DNA from: Rhodocyclaceae bacterium | Lineage (GTDB): Bacteria > Pseudomonadota > Gammaproteobacteria > Burkholderiales > Usitatibacteraceae | Direction: 5' to 3' | Assembly (NCBI GenBank): GCA_020247545.1 | Contig: JADCIX010000011.1 | Coordinates: 1-64,000 of the forward strand | DNA length: 64,000 nt | Shown here: positions 9,095 through 18,537 of the stretch, in pieces | Layout: every line of letters starts with the position of its first letter | Position numbering within the stretch: position 1 is the stretch's first letter | The notes under the pieces: model-generated | Seen by the model: the letters and a program-made list of their open reading frames with translations, nothing else | The model's database searches: none | What the model was told of the DNA's origin: nothing | Position numbers and translations under genes: made by a program

Positions 9095-10393
9095 ATGAAG
9101 GATCTTTCGACCGCCGAATCCACCGCTGACGTTGTCAGCTACATGCGCCTGGTTGGCACGCAGGCAAAAGCTGCCGCGCGTGTGATGGCGCGCGCCACAA
9201 CTACAGCCAAGAACATGGCTTTGAACGCGGCTGCGGACGCCATTCTCGCTCAACAAGAGCAGATCATTGCGGCCAATGCGGCTGATGTCAGTAACGCCCG
9301 TCAAAACGGCCATGATGCGGCGTTCGTCGATCGGTTGGTACTTTCGAAACAAGCCATTGGCGCGATCACAGAGGGCCTCCGCCAAGTCGCATCGTTACCC
9401 GACCCAATAGGGGCGATGACAGCGACAGTACGCCGCCCGTCTGGTATCAACGTCAGCCATATGCGTGTGCCGCTTGGCGTGATCGGTATGATCTACGAAT
9501 CGCGGCCGAATGTGACTGCAGACGCCGCAGCGTTGTGCCTGAAAAGCGGCAACGCCTGTATCTTGCGCGGTGGCTCGGAAGCCATCCACTCCAACCGCGC
9601 GATTCACGCTGCAATGTTGAATGGTCTTGAAGTAGCCGGGTTGCCCAACACCGCAATTCAGCTTGTGACTACAACCGATAGGGCGGCTGTTGGCGAGATG
9701 CTCAATATGCGCGGCGTGATCGATGTGTTGATTCCGCGCGGCGGCAAGAGCCTGACGTCGCGAATCGCCGATGATGCGAAAGTTCCCGTCATTAAACATT
9801 TGGATGGTGTCTGCCACGTTTATGTGGATGGCGCGGCAAATCTGGACATGGCAACACGCATTGCCGACAATGCCAAAACGCAACGTTACTCTCCCTGCAA
9901 CACCATGGAAACATTGCTGGTTGATCGCCAAATTGCGGCTGCGTTTCTGCCGGTGATTGCGCGTATCTACGTCGCAAAATCTGTTGAAATGCGGGTCTGC
10001 CCGGCGGCCATGGCCATTCTTGGCAGCATTGGCATCACCTCCACGCTTGCGGCGGAGCAAGACTGGTATACCGAATACTTGGCACCGATTATTGCGATAC
10101 GAATCGTCGACGGCCTGGAGGCGGCGATGGATCACATCGCGCAATACGGATCAGCGCACACAGACGCCATCATTACGCAAGACGCCGAACGCGCGGAGCG
10201 ATTCCTGCGCGAAGTGGACTCGGCGTCGGTGATGGTCAACGCCTCAACACGATTTGCAGATGGTTTTGAGTATGGGTTGGGGGCGGAGATCGGCATTTCC
10301 ACCGATAAGTTGCACGCCCGCGGCCCTGTCGGGCTTGAGGGGCTGACATCGTTGAAGTGGATTGTCAGGGGAAACGGCGAGGTCCGCACCTGA
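9095..10393 (+). CDS. proA: Gamma-glutamyl phosphate reductase
   Basis: NADPH-dependent reduction of gamma-glutamyl phosphate to glutamate-5-semialdehyde, the second step of proline synthesis. The 432-residue product belongs to the aldehyde dehydrogenase superfamily; landmarks are the [17 protein letters not shown] segment, [15 protein letters not shown] (cofactor region) and the catalytic-Cys region [12 protein letters not shown]. The C-terminal [18 protein letters not shown] is characteristic. proC (17686-18537), the next enzyme of the pathway, lies about 7 kb downstream on the other strand; no proB is in the window. Confidence 0.97.
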   Translation: MKDLSTAESTADVVSYMRLVGTQAKAAARVMARATTTAKNMALNAAADAILAQQEQIIAANAADVSNARQNGHDAAFVDRLVLSKQAIGAITEGLRQVASLPDPIGAMTATVRRPSGINVSHMRVPLGVIGMIYESRPNVTADAAALCLKSGNACILRGGSEAIHSNRAIHAAMLNGLEVAGLPNTAIQLVTTTDRAAVGEMLNMRGVIDVLIPRGGKSLTSRIADDAKVPVIKHLDGVCHVYVDGAANLDMATRIADNAKTQRYSPCNTMETLLVDRQIAAAFLPVIARIYVAKSVEMRVCPAAMAILGSIGITSTLAAEQDWYTEYLAPIIAIRIVDGLEAAMDHIAQYGSAHTDAIITQDAERAERFLREVDSASVMVNASTRFADGFEYGLGAEIGISTDKLHARGPVGLEGLTSLKWIVRGNGEVRT

Positions 10394-10435
10394 TGCCAAC
10401 CCCGCAGCTTCTTCTGACATGCGGCGGTGGCATCA
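10391..10435 (+). other. Long hairpin straddling the proA stop codon
   Basis: TGATGCCA (10391-10398) pairs with TGGCATCA (10428-10435), and inner CCGC (10402-10405) with GCGG (10421-10424). The stem begins at the proA stop codon. No T-run follows, so it may be a processing or mRNA-stability element rather than an intrinsic terminator. The remaining bases to nadD (10436-10672) hold only a small GACAC/GTGTC hairpin near 10479. Confidence 0.45.
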
Positions 10436-10672
10436 TGATATTACCCAATATGCCGTTGGTTGATCGCGCCGACGGCGGACACTTAGGTGTCAATCGGCCA
10501 CGCGAGGTTTGGGAGCGCGTCGAGTTATCGGCAAACGAGCTTAGCCATTGGGGGTTTCTGGTTGCCGCGACTGTACAGGTATCGTTGCGCGCGCTGCGGA
10601 ATACCTTGCGCTCAAGCATGGCTTATCCGTTCATTAAACGCGCGGGCCGTTTTAACCAGACCCAACGCTACA

Positions 10673-11251
10673 ATGAATGAAACCTTGATTTTTGGCGGCA
10701 GTTTTGACCCTGTTCACAATGGTCATGTCGCAATGTTGGAAGCAGCAATTACCCAGCTACAGCCGACGCGAACATTGGTTATCCCGGTCGGCAACGCTTG
10801 GCAAAAAGCGCGGATGCCGTATGCGCCGTCGCGTCATCGCATCGCAATGCTGAAACTTGCGTTACCGAACATCACCGTAGATGACCGCGAAGTCTCGCGC
10901 GGAGGTCCGACGTATTCGGTGGATACGGTACGTGAATTAAAGCGCGACTTCCCCGCTGAAAAGTTTGTTTGGCTGCTCGGCGGTGATGCGTTCGCAAAAC
11001 TCGATACGTGGCAAGAGCCCTTCGTGTTGTCCCAGCTGGTTCGATTTGCGGTGGTTCGGCGTGCCGGCGAGGAAATCACGTTACCGCGCACGCCAGTACA
11101 GCACGAAGTTGTGGAGTGTTCCCCGCCTGACATTTCCTCCACAAAGATTCGCGTGCTGCTACGGGCCGCAGGAGAATCCCGCGAATCGGTGCGCGCTTTG
11201 GTGCCGGTTGCGGTTTACGACTATATTCAGCATCACCAACTCTATCTCTGA
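10673..11251 (+). CDS. nadD: Nicotinate-nucleotide adenylyltransferase
   Basis: Converts nicotinate mononucleotide and ATP to deamido-NAD in NAD biosynthesis. The product from ATG 10673 is 192 residues. It opens with a GGSFDPVHNGH motif (nucleotidyltransferase GxFDPxHxGH) and has DREVSRGGPTYSVDTV and a C-terminal ISSTKIR, all diagnostic of NadD. The frame is open upstream to 10487 but that part is not conserved-looking. It is followed after 14 bases by rsfS, a common pairing. Confidence 0.96.
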   Translation: MNETLIFGGSFDPVHNGHVAMLEAAITQLQPTRTLVIPVGNAWQKARMPYAPSRHRIAMLKLALPNITVDDREVSRGGPTYSVDTVRELKRDFPAEKFVWLLGGDAFAKLDTWQEPFVLSQLVRFAVVRRAGEEITLPRTPVQHEVVECSPPDISSTKIRVLLRAAGESRESVRALVPVAVYDYIQHHQLYL

Positions 11252-11265
11252 GGAGACAACTCGTC

Positions 11266-11943
11266 TTGGCTAAAAAAACCAAACCCACGCTAATTAAAAT
11301 CATCATCGACGCGCTTGAGGACATCAAGGCGAAAGACATCAAGGTCATCAACGTGGCTAACATCACATCGGTGTCCGATTATGTCGCCGTTGCGAGCGCA
11401 GACTCCAATCGACAGACGCGGGCGCTGGCTGGCAATGTCATCGACAAAGTGCGCGAGGCGGGTTACGCAGTTTACGGCTCCGAGGGTGAAGAATCCGGAG
11501 AGTGGGTATTAGTCGACTGCGGTGATGCTGTCGTCCACATTATGCAGCCGGCGATTCGAGACTATTACAAGCTCGAAGAATTGTGGTTAGACGGAACGCT
11601 CGAGTTTCCAAAGCCCAAGCGACAAGTGCGGGAGACGGCCGAGGCCGCAAAACCTCTAGCCGGCACCAAGCCGAAGAAAGTCTCCGACAAAAAGAAACCC
11701 GTCGCAAAAAAAGCAGCGGTGAAGAAAGTGATGACCGGTGTAGAGAAAGTAGCGGAAAAGAGTCAACCCGCGAAATCTTTGGTTGCGGCAAAGGTGCCTG
11801 TCGCCAAGCCCTCCGCAAGAAAAGTGGCCGCGAAGAAACCTGCATCGGTCGCTGCAAAAGCAACTGCGGTGAAGAAGGTCGCGACCAAAGTGCCGACGGC
11901 CAAAACACCGCTTGTCAAAGCGGCAAAAAAGAACAATGTGTGA
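11266..11943 (+). CDS. rsfS: Ribosomal silencing factor RsfS with a long basic tail
   Basis: Binds L14 (uL14) on the 50S subunit and blocks subunit joining in starvation. The first about 115 residues are the RsfS (Iojap) domain, with NVANITSVSDYVAVAS and the SGEWVLVDCGDAVVHIM signature. After that comes an unusual tail of about 100 residues made almost entirely of Lys, Ala, Val, Pro and Thr (repeated KK, VAKK, AKKP-type units), like histone-H1-like tails. Family members are usually 105-130 residues, this one 225. The start is a TTG at 11266, supported by a GAGGAGA ribosome site just upstream at about 11249-11255 overlapping the nadD stop. Confidence 0.93.
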   Translation: MAKKTKPTLIKIIIDALEDIKAKDIKVINVANITSVSDYVAVASADSNRQTRALAGNVIDKVREAGYAVYGSEGEESGEWVLVDCGDAVVHIMQPAIRDYYKLEELWLDGTLEFPKPKRQVRETAEAAKPLAGTKPKKVSDKKKPVAKKAAVKKVMTGVEKVAEKSQPAKSLVAAKVPVAKPSARKVAAKKPASVAAKATAVKKVATKVPTAKTPLVKAAKKNNV

Positions 11944-12059
11944 TTTTCGGGTCTAGTAGCGGCGCGGGCCTCCAACCATTTTCGCTGGGGAAAGGCCGTC
12001 CTATTTAGTGTTTTGCGTTTTATGTTTGCAAATCTGTGCTTTGTCTTCAAGGGGCCATC

Positions 12060-12527
12060 GTGAAGATTTATATTCTTGCGCTTGGACACAAGCCGCCACC
12101 TTGGGTAAACGCTGGTATCGAGGAATACACCAAACGAATGCCGCCGGAGGCCCGCGTCGAGATCATTGAGTTGAAGCCTGAAAACCGCACCAGCAAGACA
12201 ACTCACCGGGTGCTCGCGCTTGAGGCGGAGCGAATTCGCGCCGCCATGCCGAAAGGTGCCACGCCAATCGTGTGTGATGAAAGAGGCAAACCCCTCACTA
12301 CACCGATGCTGTCGCGCTGGATGGGTGATTGGATGCAAAATGGCATCAGTCCATGCTTCATCATCGGCAGCGCCGATGGACTCGCGGCGGAGATCAAACA
12401 AAGCGCGCCACACAAAATCGCACTTTCTGGTTGTGTACTGCCGCATGTAATGGTGCGCTTGATGTTGGCTGAGCAGGTATACCGCGCTTGGTCGCTGCTG
12501 CATAATCATCCGTATCATCGCGAATAA
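12060..12527 (+). CDS. rlmH: 23S rRNA pseudouridine-1915 N3-methyltransferase
   Basis: SPOUT-class methyltransferase acting on m3Psi1915 in helix 69 of 23S rRNA. From GTG 12060 the product is 155 residues, the standard length, and starts MKIYILALGHKPPPWV like E. coli RlmH. The knotted SAM-binding C-terminus includes FIIGSADGL and HVMVRLMLAEQVYRAW, ending in NHPYHRE. An AAGGGG ribosome site lies just before the GTG. The order rsfS-rlmH-maf-rng is conserved in proteobacteria. Confidence 0.96.
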   Translation: MKIYILALGHKPPPWVNAGIEEYTKRMPPEARVEIIELKPENRTSKTTHRVLALEAERIRAAMPKGATPIVCDERGKPLTTPMLSRWMGDWMQNGISPCFIIGSADGLAAEIKQSAPHKIALSGCVLPHVMVRLMLAEQVYRAWSLLHNHPYHRE

Positions 12528-12548
12528 CAGAACGCGACCGCACTCCGG

Positions 12549-13175
12549 ATGACCAATACCATGCAGCAGCCCACCAACGTCATCTACCTCGCCTCGAAAA
12601 GTCCGCGGCGGCGCGAGTTGCTTACGCAAATTGGTGTGCAACATGATTTGCTGTTATTGCGCGAACTCCCGCCGCGGCTTGACATTGACGAATCGCCGCG
12701 CGCGGATGAAACGCCCCACGCCTATGTGGAGCGTGTCGTCAAGCTTAAGGCAGACATGGCATTCAAGGTGATGCATGAACGCAAGTTACAACCCCGCCCC
12801 ATTTTGACGGCCGACACGACCGTGTCATTTGACGGTGACATCCTGGGAAAACCGGTCGACCGCGACGACGCCGTGTCGATGCTGAAACGCCTCGCCGGCG
12901 AAACCCACCAGGTTCTGACGGCGGTCGTAGTGACCACAGCAGAAGAAACGTATAAGTGTCTCAACACGAGTATTGTCACATTCTCGACGTTAAGCGAAGA
13001 CGAAATACGTCTATACGTCGACACTGGCGAGCCAATGGACAAGGCGGGTGCCTACGGTGTGCAGGGACGGGCCGCAAAATTCATTGTCAAGTTATCGGGC
13101 AGTTATTCCGGTGTTGTTGGGCTACCGCTCTTCGAGACCGCCGTGCTGCTTAGACAAGCCGGTATTCAAATATAA
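12549..13175 (+). CDS. maf: Maf-family nucleotide pyrophosphatase
   Basis: Maf/YhdE-type nucleoside triphosphate pyrophosphatase, thought to hydrolyse non-canonical or dTTP/UTP nucleotides and linked to septum control. The 208-residue product shows IYLASKSPRRRELL (the SxSPRR signature near residues 16-22), LTADTTVSFDGDILGKP and the C-terminal GSYSGVVGLPLFET. It lies 21 bases after rlmH and before rng, the usual place. Confidence 0.95.
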   Translation: MTNTMQQPTNVIYLASKSPRRRELLTQIGVQHDLLLLRELPPRLDIDESPRADETPHAYVERVVKLKADMAFKVMHERKLQPRPILTADTTVSFDGDILGKPVDRDDAVSMLKRLAGETHQVLTAVVVTTAEETYKCLNTSIVTFSTLSEDEIRLYVDTGEPMDKAGAYGVQGRAAKFIVKLSGSYSGVVGLPLFETAVLLRQAGIQI

Positions 13176-13204
13176 AATCTGGCATCACTCATAGAGCGCT
13201 CGAA

Positions 13205-14683
13205 TTGAACGAACAAATTCTAATTAATGTAACTCCGCAGGAAACCCGTGTTGCCATCTTAGAGCAAGGTGCCGTTCAGGAGCTTCACATCGAACGCTCC
13301 TCGAATCGCGGACTGGTTGGCAACATTTACCTCGGGCGAGTGAGCCGGGTATTGCCGGGTATGCAGTCCGCCTTCATTGATATTGGCCTGTCACGCGCCG
13401 CGTTTCTGCACGTCGTTGACATCTGGGCTGGACAGAAAAATGGCGAGAAGCCGGGTGACCAGAAAACGGTTGAGCACAAGCCGATTGAAAAACTTCTCCA
13501 CGAGGGTCAGACCTTGGTTGTGCAGGTGATCAAGGACCCTATCGGCTCCAAAGGCGCACGCCTTTCCACACAGATTTCCATTGCCGGGCGACTGCTGGTG
13601 TATTTACCCGGTGATCATCATATCGGTATCTCGCAACGTATCGAAGACGAAGCCGAGCGCGAGCAGCTGCGGGAAAAGGTGCATGCCCTGATGCCGCCGG
13701 GCGAAGCAGGCGGCTTCATTGTGCGAACGGTGGCAGAAACTGCATCCGAAGAAGAACTTAACGCAGACATTGCGTATCTCATCAAGTTGTGGCGCGGGAT
13801 CACAGAAACTTCACTTACTGCTGCACCGCAGACCTTGCTCTACCAAGACCTCGATTTAAGCCATCGGGTAATGCGTGACTTGGTCACCGCCGATACCGAG
13901 CGGATCATTGTCGACTCGCGTGAGACCTACAACAAGATGCGTGACTTCGCCGAGCATTACACTCGGAGTTCGGTGTCCGTGCTTGAGCAGTACGCCGGTG
14001 AGCGGCCACTGTTTGAATTATTTGGTGCGGAAGACGAAATCGACAAGGCCCTGCATCGTCGTGTAGATCTAAAGTCCGGTGGATACGTCATCGTCGATCA
14101 GACCGAGGCGCTGACCACGGTCGACGTCAATACCGGCGGCTTTGTTTCAGGGCGCTCCTTTGACGACACCGTCTTCAAAACCAATCTGGAGGCCGCACAA
14201 ACAATCGCGCGTCAGCTGCGATTGCGTAATCTTGGGGGCATCATCATCGTCGATTTCATTGACATGGATAATGACGAGCACAAACTGGCGGTGCTCGCCG
14301 AGTTTAACAAGTCGATGCAGCGTGACCGAACACGCTGGACAATCAACGGTTTTTCACAGCTTGGACTGGTTGAAATGACGCGCAAACGCACTCGTGAAAG
14401 CCTTGCTCACGTGTTGTGCGAGAGCTGCCAGACTTGCGGCGGACGCGGTGAGATAAAAAGTGCACAAACAGTGTGTTATGAAATCCTGCGCGAGGTAATG
14501 CGCTCGGCAAAAAGTTTTGATGCACGCGAATACCGGATACTAGCCTCACAGTCGGTGATCGACCGCTTCCTAGATGAAGAATCTCAATCGATGGCGATGC
14601 TCGAAGACTTTATCGCCAAGCCCATTTCACTGTCCGTCGAATCGTCCTATACACAAGAGCAGTACGACGTCATCTTAGTCTAG
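13205..14683 (+). CDS. rng: Ribonuclease G
   Basis: Endoribonuclease of the RNase E/G family that matures the 5' end of 16S rRNA. The 492-residue product starts MNEQILINVTPQETRVA from a TTG codon. An S1 domain (about residues 38-110, including VLPGMQSAFIDIGL), the DNase-I-like catalytic segment TVDVNTGGFVSG and IIIVDFIDMDN with metal-binding Asp residues, and the zinc-link C-E-S-C-Q-T-C-G are visible. It lacks the long scaffold tail of RNase E, which favours RNase G. It is convergent with the dynamin-like gene 15 bases away. Confidence 0.96.
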   Translation: MNEQILINVTPQETRVAILEQGAVQELHIERSSNRGLVGNIYLGRVSRVLPGMQSAFIDIGLSRAAFLHVVDIWAGQKNGEKPGDQKTVEHKPIEKLLHEGQTLVVQVIKDPIGSKGARLSTQISIAGRLLVYLPGDHHIGISQRIEDEAEREQLREKVHALMPPGEAGGFIVRTVAETASEEELNADIAYLIKLWRGITETSLTAAPQTLLYQDLDLSHRVMRDLVTADTERIIVDSRETYNKMRDFAEHYTRSSVSVLEQYAGERPLFELFGAEDEIDKALHRRVDLKSGGYVIVDQTEALTTVDVNTGGFVSGRSFDDTVFKTNLEAAQTIARQLRLRNLGGIIIVDFIDMDNDEHKLAVLAEFNKSMQRDRTRWTINGFSQLGLVEMTRKRTRESLAHVLCESCQTCGGRGEIKSAQTVCYEILREVMRSAKSFDAREYRILASQSVIDRFLDEESQSMAMLEDFIAKPISLSVESSYTQEQYDVILV

Positions 14684-14698
14684 ATCAGACTGATACGG

Positions 14699-16918
14699 TC
14701 ACAACTGGCGAGATGAACCGGTGTCAATGCGTACTGTTTTGTCAAATGCAGTGGCGACAGCCGGTTGGGAAGCGGCTTTCACGACATCTGACGCTGAGAC
14801 CGCCGGAACAGGTTTTGTCTTATCGGGCGCAGACGCAACTGATTCAATACGTGTCGTTTTTGCAAATGCAGGATCCTCTCCTGCGTAGGCTGCGCCCGCC
14901 CCTGCCGCCGCCGCCGATACATGCACGGTTTCGAGGTACTCGTCCTGTGATTTTGGCAGTATCGGTTGCACATCCAGGACGGCAGGCGCATCCAGCGAGG
15001 GGCTAACCTCACGCACTTTGCGAATTAGCCCGGAGATCAACTTCATCTGACGCTGTACGTCAGCCAGCTGGGCTTGCACGTCGGCGACTTCTTCGTTGAT
15101 GCGACCGCCTCGCTCATTGATCTTTTGTAGCGATGCTATCCGCGCCCCAAGCTGTGCTTTGTGATCACGAATCTGCGTCTCGAGCGGAAGCAGCACCGCT
15201 ATCAACCAATACTCTGTATTGGCGCGCGCCTGATTGAAGACATCGCGGGACTCTTTGACGAGTTGGCGCCAGAATTTGCGCACCATGAACCGCTTTTCCG
15301 TCATCACAATATTGATCGGGTCTTTACAGAACTGTTCCGTCTCGTGGATGAGCAGGGCCAGTTTGGCACGCGGCCCTTCGAAATCAAGCGGCGGAAACTC
15401 CATCGCAGTAAAGCCGAACCGTACTCCGAAGGTACTGTAGACGCCTTCCATCAGCCGCAAAATATCTTCGCCCCCTAACTTCACACGATCAAAATCTTCC
15501 CCGATGAGCCGAATCAGTTCGCGCATGCCACGGGTGAGGCCGGGCGTTGTCCAAGAGTCGCTGATTGCCTGCAGGCTCTTGTTGCAGAGTAAATCGAGTT
15601 GGGTGGGATTAAAGGCGTCTAGAACGGCATTTTTCTTGGTGCTAAATGCCGCGCGCTGTATCTTGTATTCGGCTAGCGCGGCGTTGTACGCCTCGCGCTC
15701 CTGATTCACACGCTGCCACAGTTTGGTCACGAGGTCGCGGCTCTTGCCTTGTAGGTCAGAAAGTTCGGCAAGCTGTGCGGTAAGTTGTTCGTGTTTCCCG
15801 ACCAGGCTCTTTTGGCTTGCCGTCATCATCACGCCAATTTCCGAGGTAACCGCTTTGGCCAGTAATTGTCGCTTGATGGGAATAATTTCGCTTGCCAGAT
15901 AATTCTCTAGTCGTTCAACCCCCGACCTCTGGACTTGTTCTCGGTCTTGCTTGATACGACCGATAAGCGCTTCCTTTGCCGATAACGCAAATACCTTTTC
16001 CGGAGGCAGTCCCAACCGCGTTGAGACGGTGTCCATCATCCGCTGCATCCCGGACATGATTTCCCGTTCCGTCTTCAATTCGTCGCACATCAGGTCGATT
16101 TTGTTGAGAACCGCTATCTTTGCCGGAAGACCGGGCCGGACATAACGATCCCAGATTTCCAGATCACTTTTTGTCACCCCCGTGTCGATGCCGAGCAAGA
16201 AAAGCACTGCGTGCGCGTTGGGCACAATAGACAAGGTGAGCTCTGGCTCCAATCCAAGCGCATTTAGACCCGGCGTATCCAGCACCGACAGACCATTCGT
16301 CAATAAGGGATGTGGGTAATTAATCAACGCATATCGCCATGCGGGTACCTCGACGGCCTCGTCTTCTTTCGGCCCCTTGCCATCGTCGAACATCGGGATA
16401 AGGCCCATCATACGGGCGTCGAGCGCGTATACACGTTTTGTGTCGGCAAGCGCTGAAAGCGCCTGTTTCATTTGTTTTGGGTCGTTGACATCAAGCCGGA
16501 CCTTCGACCATTCAACCGGCATGTTTTTTAACTGCGAAATTGACTCGTCACGGTATCTTGTCTCCACCGAAAGCAATTTCAGGTAAGGCTCTTCGCTGGT
16601 ATCGTGAAAAATCTCGGTCGGACACATGGTCGTTCGTCCAACATCCGACGGCAGTAGCCGCTCCTTAAAACTCGAAAAGAACAACGCGTTGATGAGTTCG
16701 GATTTGCCACGAGAGAACTCGGCCAAGAATGCCAGCAGCAACCGTCCTGAATTCAGGGTCTCGAGCAAATCGTAGAAGCGGATTGATTGCTGTACGTCTA
16801 GCTGATTGGTGCCCTCGAGCCAATCATGGTATTCGCGCACCGCCCGGGCAAGATCGATGCGCCATTCGTTGTAGCGCTCTGCCTCGGCTTCAAATTGAGT
16901 GGTAGCGAGATTGGCCAT
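14699..16918 (-). CDS. Dynamin-like GTPase
   Basis: A 739-residue dynamin-superfamily GTPase. G1 is AEFSRGKS (residues 66-73, first Gly replaced by Ala), G3 DTPG (214-217), G4 NKID (272-275). Threonines following a VGRTTMCPTEI segment probably supply switch I. The rest is long helix, with coiled coil near 375-430 and 590-625, and a low-complexity Ala/Pro/Ser/Thr C-terminal tail. Members of this group remodel membranes or regulate cell envelope processes; the exact job of this one is unknown. It is a single gene convergent with rng. The G1 change is common in bacterial dynamin-like proteins I recall and may still bind nucleotide. Confidence 0.85.
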   Translation of the reverse strand: MANLATTQFEAEAERYNEWRIDLARAVREYHDWLEGTNQLDVQQSIRFYDLLETLNSGRLLLAFLAEFSRGKSELINALFFSSFKERLLPSDVGRTTMCPTEIFHDTSEEPYLKLLSVETRYRDESISQLKNMPVEWSKVRLDVNDPKQMKQALSALADTKRVYALDARMMGLIPMFDDGKGPKEDEAVEVPAWRYALINYPHPLLTNGLSVLDTPGLNALGLEPELTLSIVPNAHAVLFLLGIDTGVTKSDLEIWDRYVRPGLPAKIAVLNKIDLMCDELKTEREIMSGMQRMMDTVSTRLGLPPEKVFALSAKEALIGRIKQDREQVQRSGVERLENYLASEIIPIKRQLLAKAVTSEIGVMMTASQKSLVGKHEQLTAQLAELSDLQGKSRDLVTKLWQRVNQEREAYNAALAEYKIQRAAFSTKKNAVLDAFNPTQLDLLCNKSLQAISDSWTTPGLTRGMRELIRLIGEDFDRVKLGGEDILRLMEGVYSTFGVRFGFTAMEFPPLDFEGPRAKLALLIHETEQFCKDPINIVMTEKRFMVRKFWRQLVKESRDVFNQARANTEYWLIAVLLPLETQIRDHKAQLGARIASLQKINERGGRINEEVADVQAQLADVQRQMKLISGLIRKVREVSPSLDAPAVLDVQPILPKSQDEYLETVHVSAAAAGAGAAYAGEDPAFAKTTRIESVASAPDKTKPVPAVSASDVVKAASQPAVATAFDKTVRIDTGSSRQL

Positions 16919-17092
16919 TAACGAGGCTCAAGAAATTGTTTATGGCGCGGTGAAATCAAAGAGCGCCGTTAACGGTAGGAAAAGCGCCCGGCCCGCACCT
17001 GAAGTTTTCCGCCGAAAACCGGTTTTTTGAAAGCGTGTTTGTCCACGGCGCATGACAGATGGCGATATCTTACCTGCGTTCATTGCCCCCTG

Positions 17093-17692
17093 CTACCGAG
17101 GCATCCAGTTCATTAACCGCGTCGCTTCAGTAGCCAAGAACAACAGCGGGCCAATCAACAATACTTGGAGCAGCAAGATGACCAATAACGGGGACAAATC
17201 AACACCGCCGATCAATGGAACAAGTTTCTGCACCGGCTTCAATATTGGCCGTGTCATGGCACCAAAGAAAGGTTGCAGTGGGTGATAGGGGTTTATCCAT
17301 GAAAGTATGGCTTGGACAATCATCATCCCAATAAACAAATAGACGGAAAGCCGTATCAACTCGACAAAGCTAAACGCCAGCAGACCCGGCCAAAACATTG
17401 GTGACGCAAGCGACACCTTGTTACTCAATGAAAGTACGGCCAATGAGAGCAGAGCGGTCGCCCCCCAGGCCACAACGATAGACGCCGTATCCTGTCGGAA
17501 GATACTAGGGAAAATGCGCCTCGCAGGCGCAATTGCCCAGTCAGTCAGCGCCATGATGAAGTCTGCCAGCGGATTACCCGCGCGGGCGCGAAATGGAGCA
17601 CGCAACACTTGGGAAAAGAATCGCAGCAATACCGCGAGTATCCACATCTGGCCCAGGCTTTCGAGCAAAAATACGAGGGATTGAATCAGCAT
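17093..17692 (-). CDS. yggT: YggT family integral membrane protein
   Basis: A 199-residue membrane protein with two YggT modules, each of a hydrophobic helix pair: residues 1-30 then about 65-110, with the second module after LRLSVYLFIGMMIVQAILSWINPYHPL. YggT proteins occur beside proC and yggS in most proteobacteria and have been linked to osmotic tolerance and cell division; the molecular role is not settled. The start overlaps the end of proC by 7 bases, showing translational coupling in a yggS-proC-yggT operon. Confidence 0.92.
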   Translation of the reverse strand: MLIQSLVFLLESLGQMWILAVLLRFFSQVLRAPFRARAGNPLADFIMALTDWAIAPARRIFPSIFRQDTASIVVAWGATALLSLAVLSLSNKVSLASPMFWPGLLAFSFVELIRLSVYLFIGMMIVQAILSWINPYHPLQPFFGAMTRPILKPVQKLVPLIGGVDLSPLLVILLLQVLLIGPLLFLATEATRLMNWMPR

Positions 17693-18537
17693 GACTTCGC
17701 CTTTGATAACTGATCGCCTAACTCCTGTGCGCGCTTCGCCGCAGCGCGCACTCCACGCACAAACTGTTCCTTCATTTGCGCTTGGTCAAACGCTGAAATT
17801 GCGGCCTCGGTGGTACCATGCCGCGACGTCACATTGGCCCGCAACGTCGCTGGTGATTCTGCGCCCGCACACGCAAGGTGTACGGAGCCCAAGAAGGTTT
17901 GCCTCGCAAATTTGCGCGCCGCATCTGGCGAAAAGCCCAACTCTTGCGCAGCAGATTCCAGCGCCTCTAGAAAATAAAAGACGTAAGCCGGGCCGCTGCC
18001 TGAAACTGCGGTAACGGCGTCGAGCATGGATTCTTCTTCAAACCAGACTACCTCGCCGACCGCACCCATTAATTGTTCTGCGTCACTTCTTCCGACAGCC
18101 GTCAGATGTGGGGCTGCGTACAGGCCGGCGATACCCTTTTGAATCAGCGCGGGTGTGTTCGGCATTGCACGAACCATTTGGGCAGAACGCATGCATCCCG
18201 TGCCCCCGTCCAACCAGCGCAGTAGATCGCCCACCCTCAATCCGGCGGCAATGCTAATGACCAGTTGTTGACTCGTAATTTTTCCCGTTAAGGGCAGCAG
18301 CGCGTCTCGCATTACCTGCGGCTTTACCGCCAAGACGATGATGCCTGCTTCGGCCAAGCTACCTAGTGCATCGCCAGCTGACCGGTAGACGGCACATCCG
18401 AGACGCTCAACTTCAATTGCCGCCAACTCATTCGGCTCGACTGCGGCGATACGATCAGGCCCCCAGCCCTGCCTGACGAGGCCACCCGTGATGGCTTGCA
18501 TCATCTTGCCTCCGCCAATAAACAAAATTTTTTTCAT
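17686..18537 (-). CDS. proC: Pyrroline-5-carboxylate reductase
   Basis: Reduces pyrroline-5-carboxylate to proline with NAD(P)H, the last step of proline synthesis. The 283-residue product starts MKKILFIGGGKMMQAI, with the Rossmann GxGxM-type loop written GGGKM. VLAVKPQVM near 95-103 and the C-terminal VTAVSGSGPAYVF segment (about 179-191) carry the substrate pocket. The gene overlaps yggS by 4 bases and yggT by 7 bases. Confidence 0.97.
   Translation of the reverse strand: MKKILFIGGGKMMQAITGGLVRQGWGPDRIAAVEPNELAAIEVERLGCAVYRSAGDALGSLAEAGIIVLAVKPQVMRDALLPLTGKITSQQLVISIAAGLRVGDLLRWLDGGTGCMRSAQMVRAMPNTPALIQKGIAGLYAAPHLTAVGRSDAEQLMGAVGEVVWFEEESMLDAVTAVSGSGPAYVFYFLEALESAAQELGFSPDAARKFARQTFLGSVHLACAGAESPATLRANVTSRHGTTEAAISAFDQAQMKEQFVRGVRAAAKRAQELGDQLSKAKSC

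Noticed and set aside
12549-13175. Reading maf as a septum-formation inhibitor only
   Set aside because: Current family knowledge favours a nucleotide pyrophosphatase; the division effect is an overexpression phenotype.
14678-14693. AGTCT/AGACT hairpin between the convergent rng and dynamin-like genes as a terminator
   Set aside because: The stem is only 5 bp and lacks a T-run on either strand.
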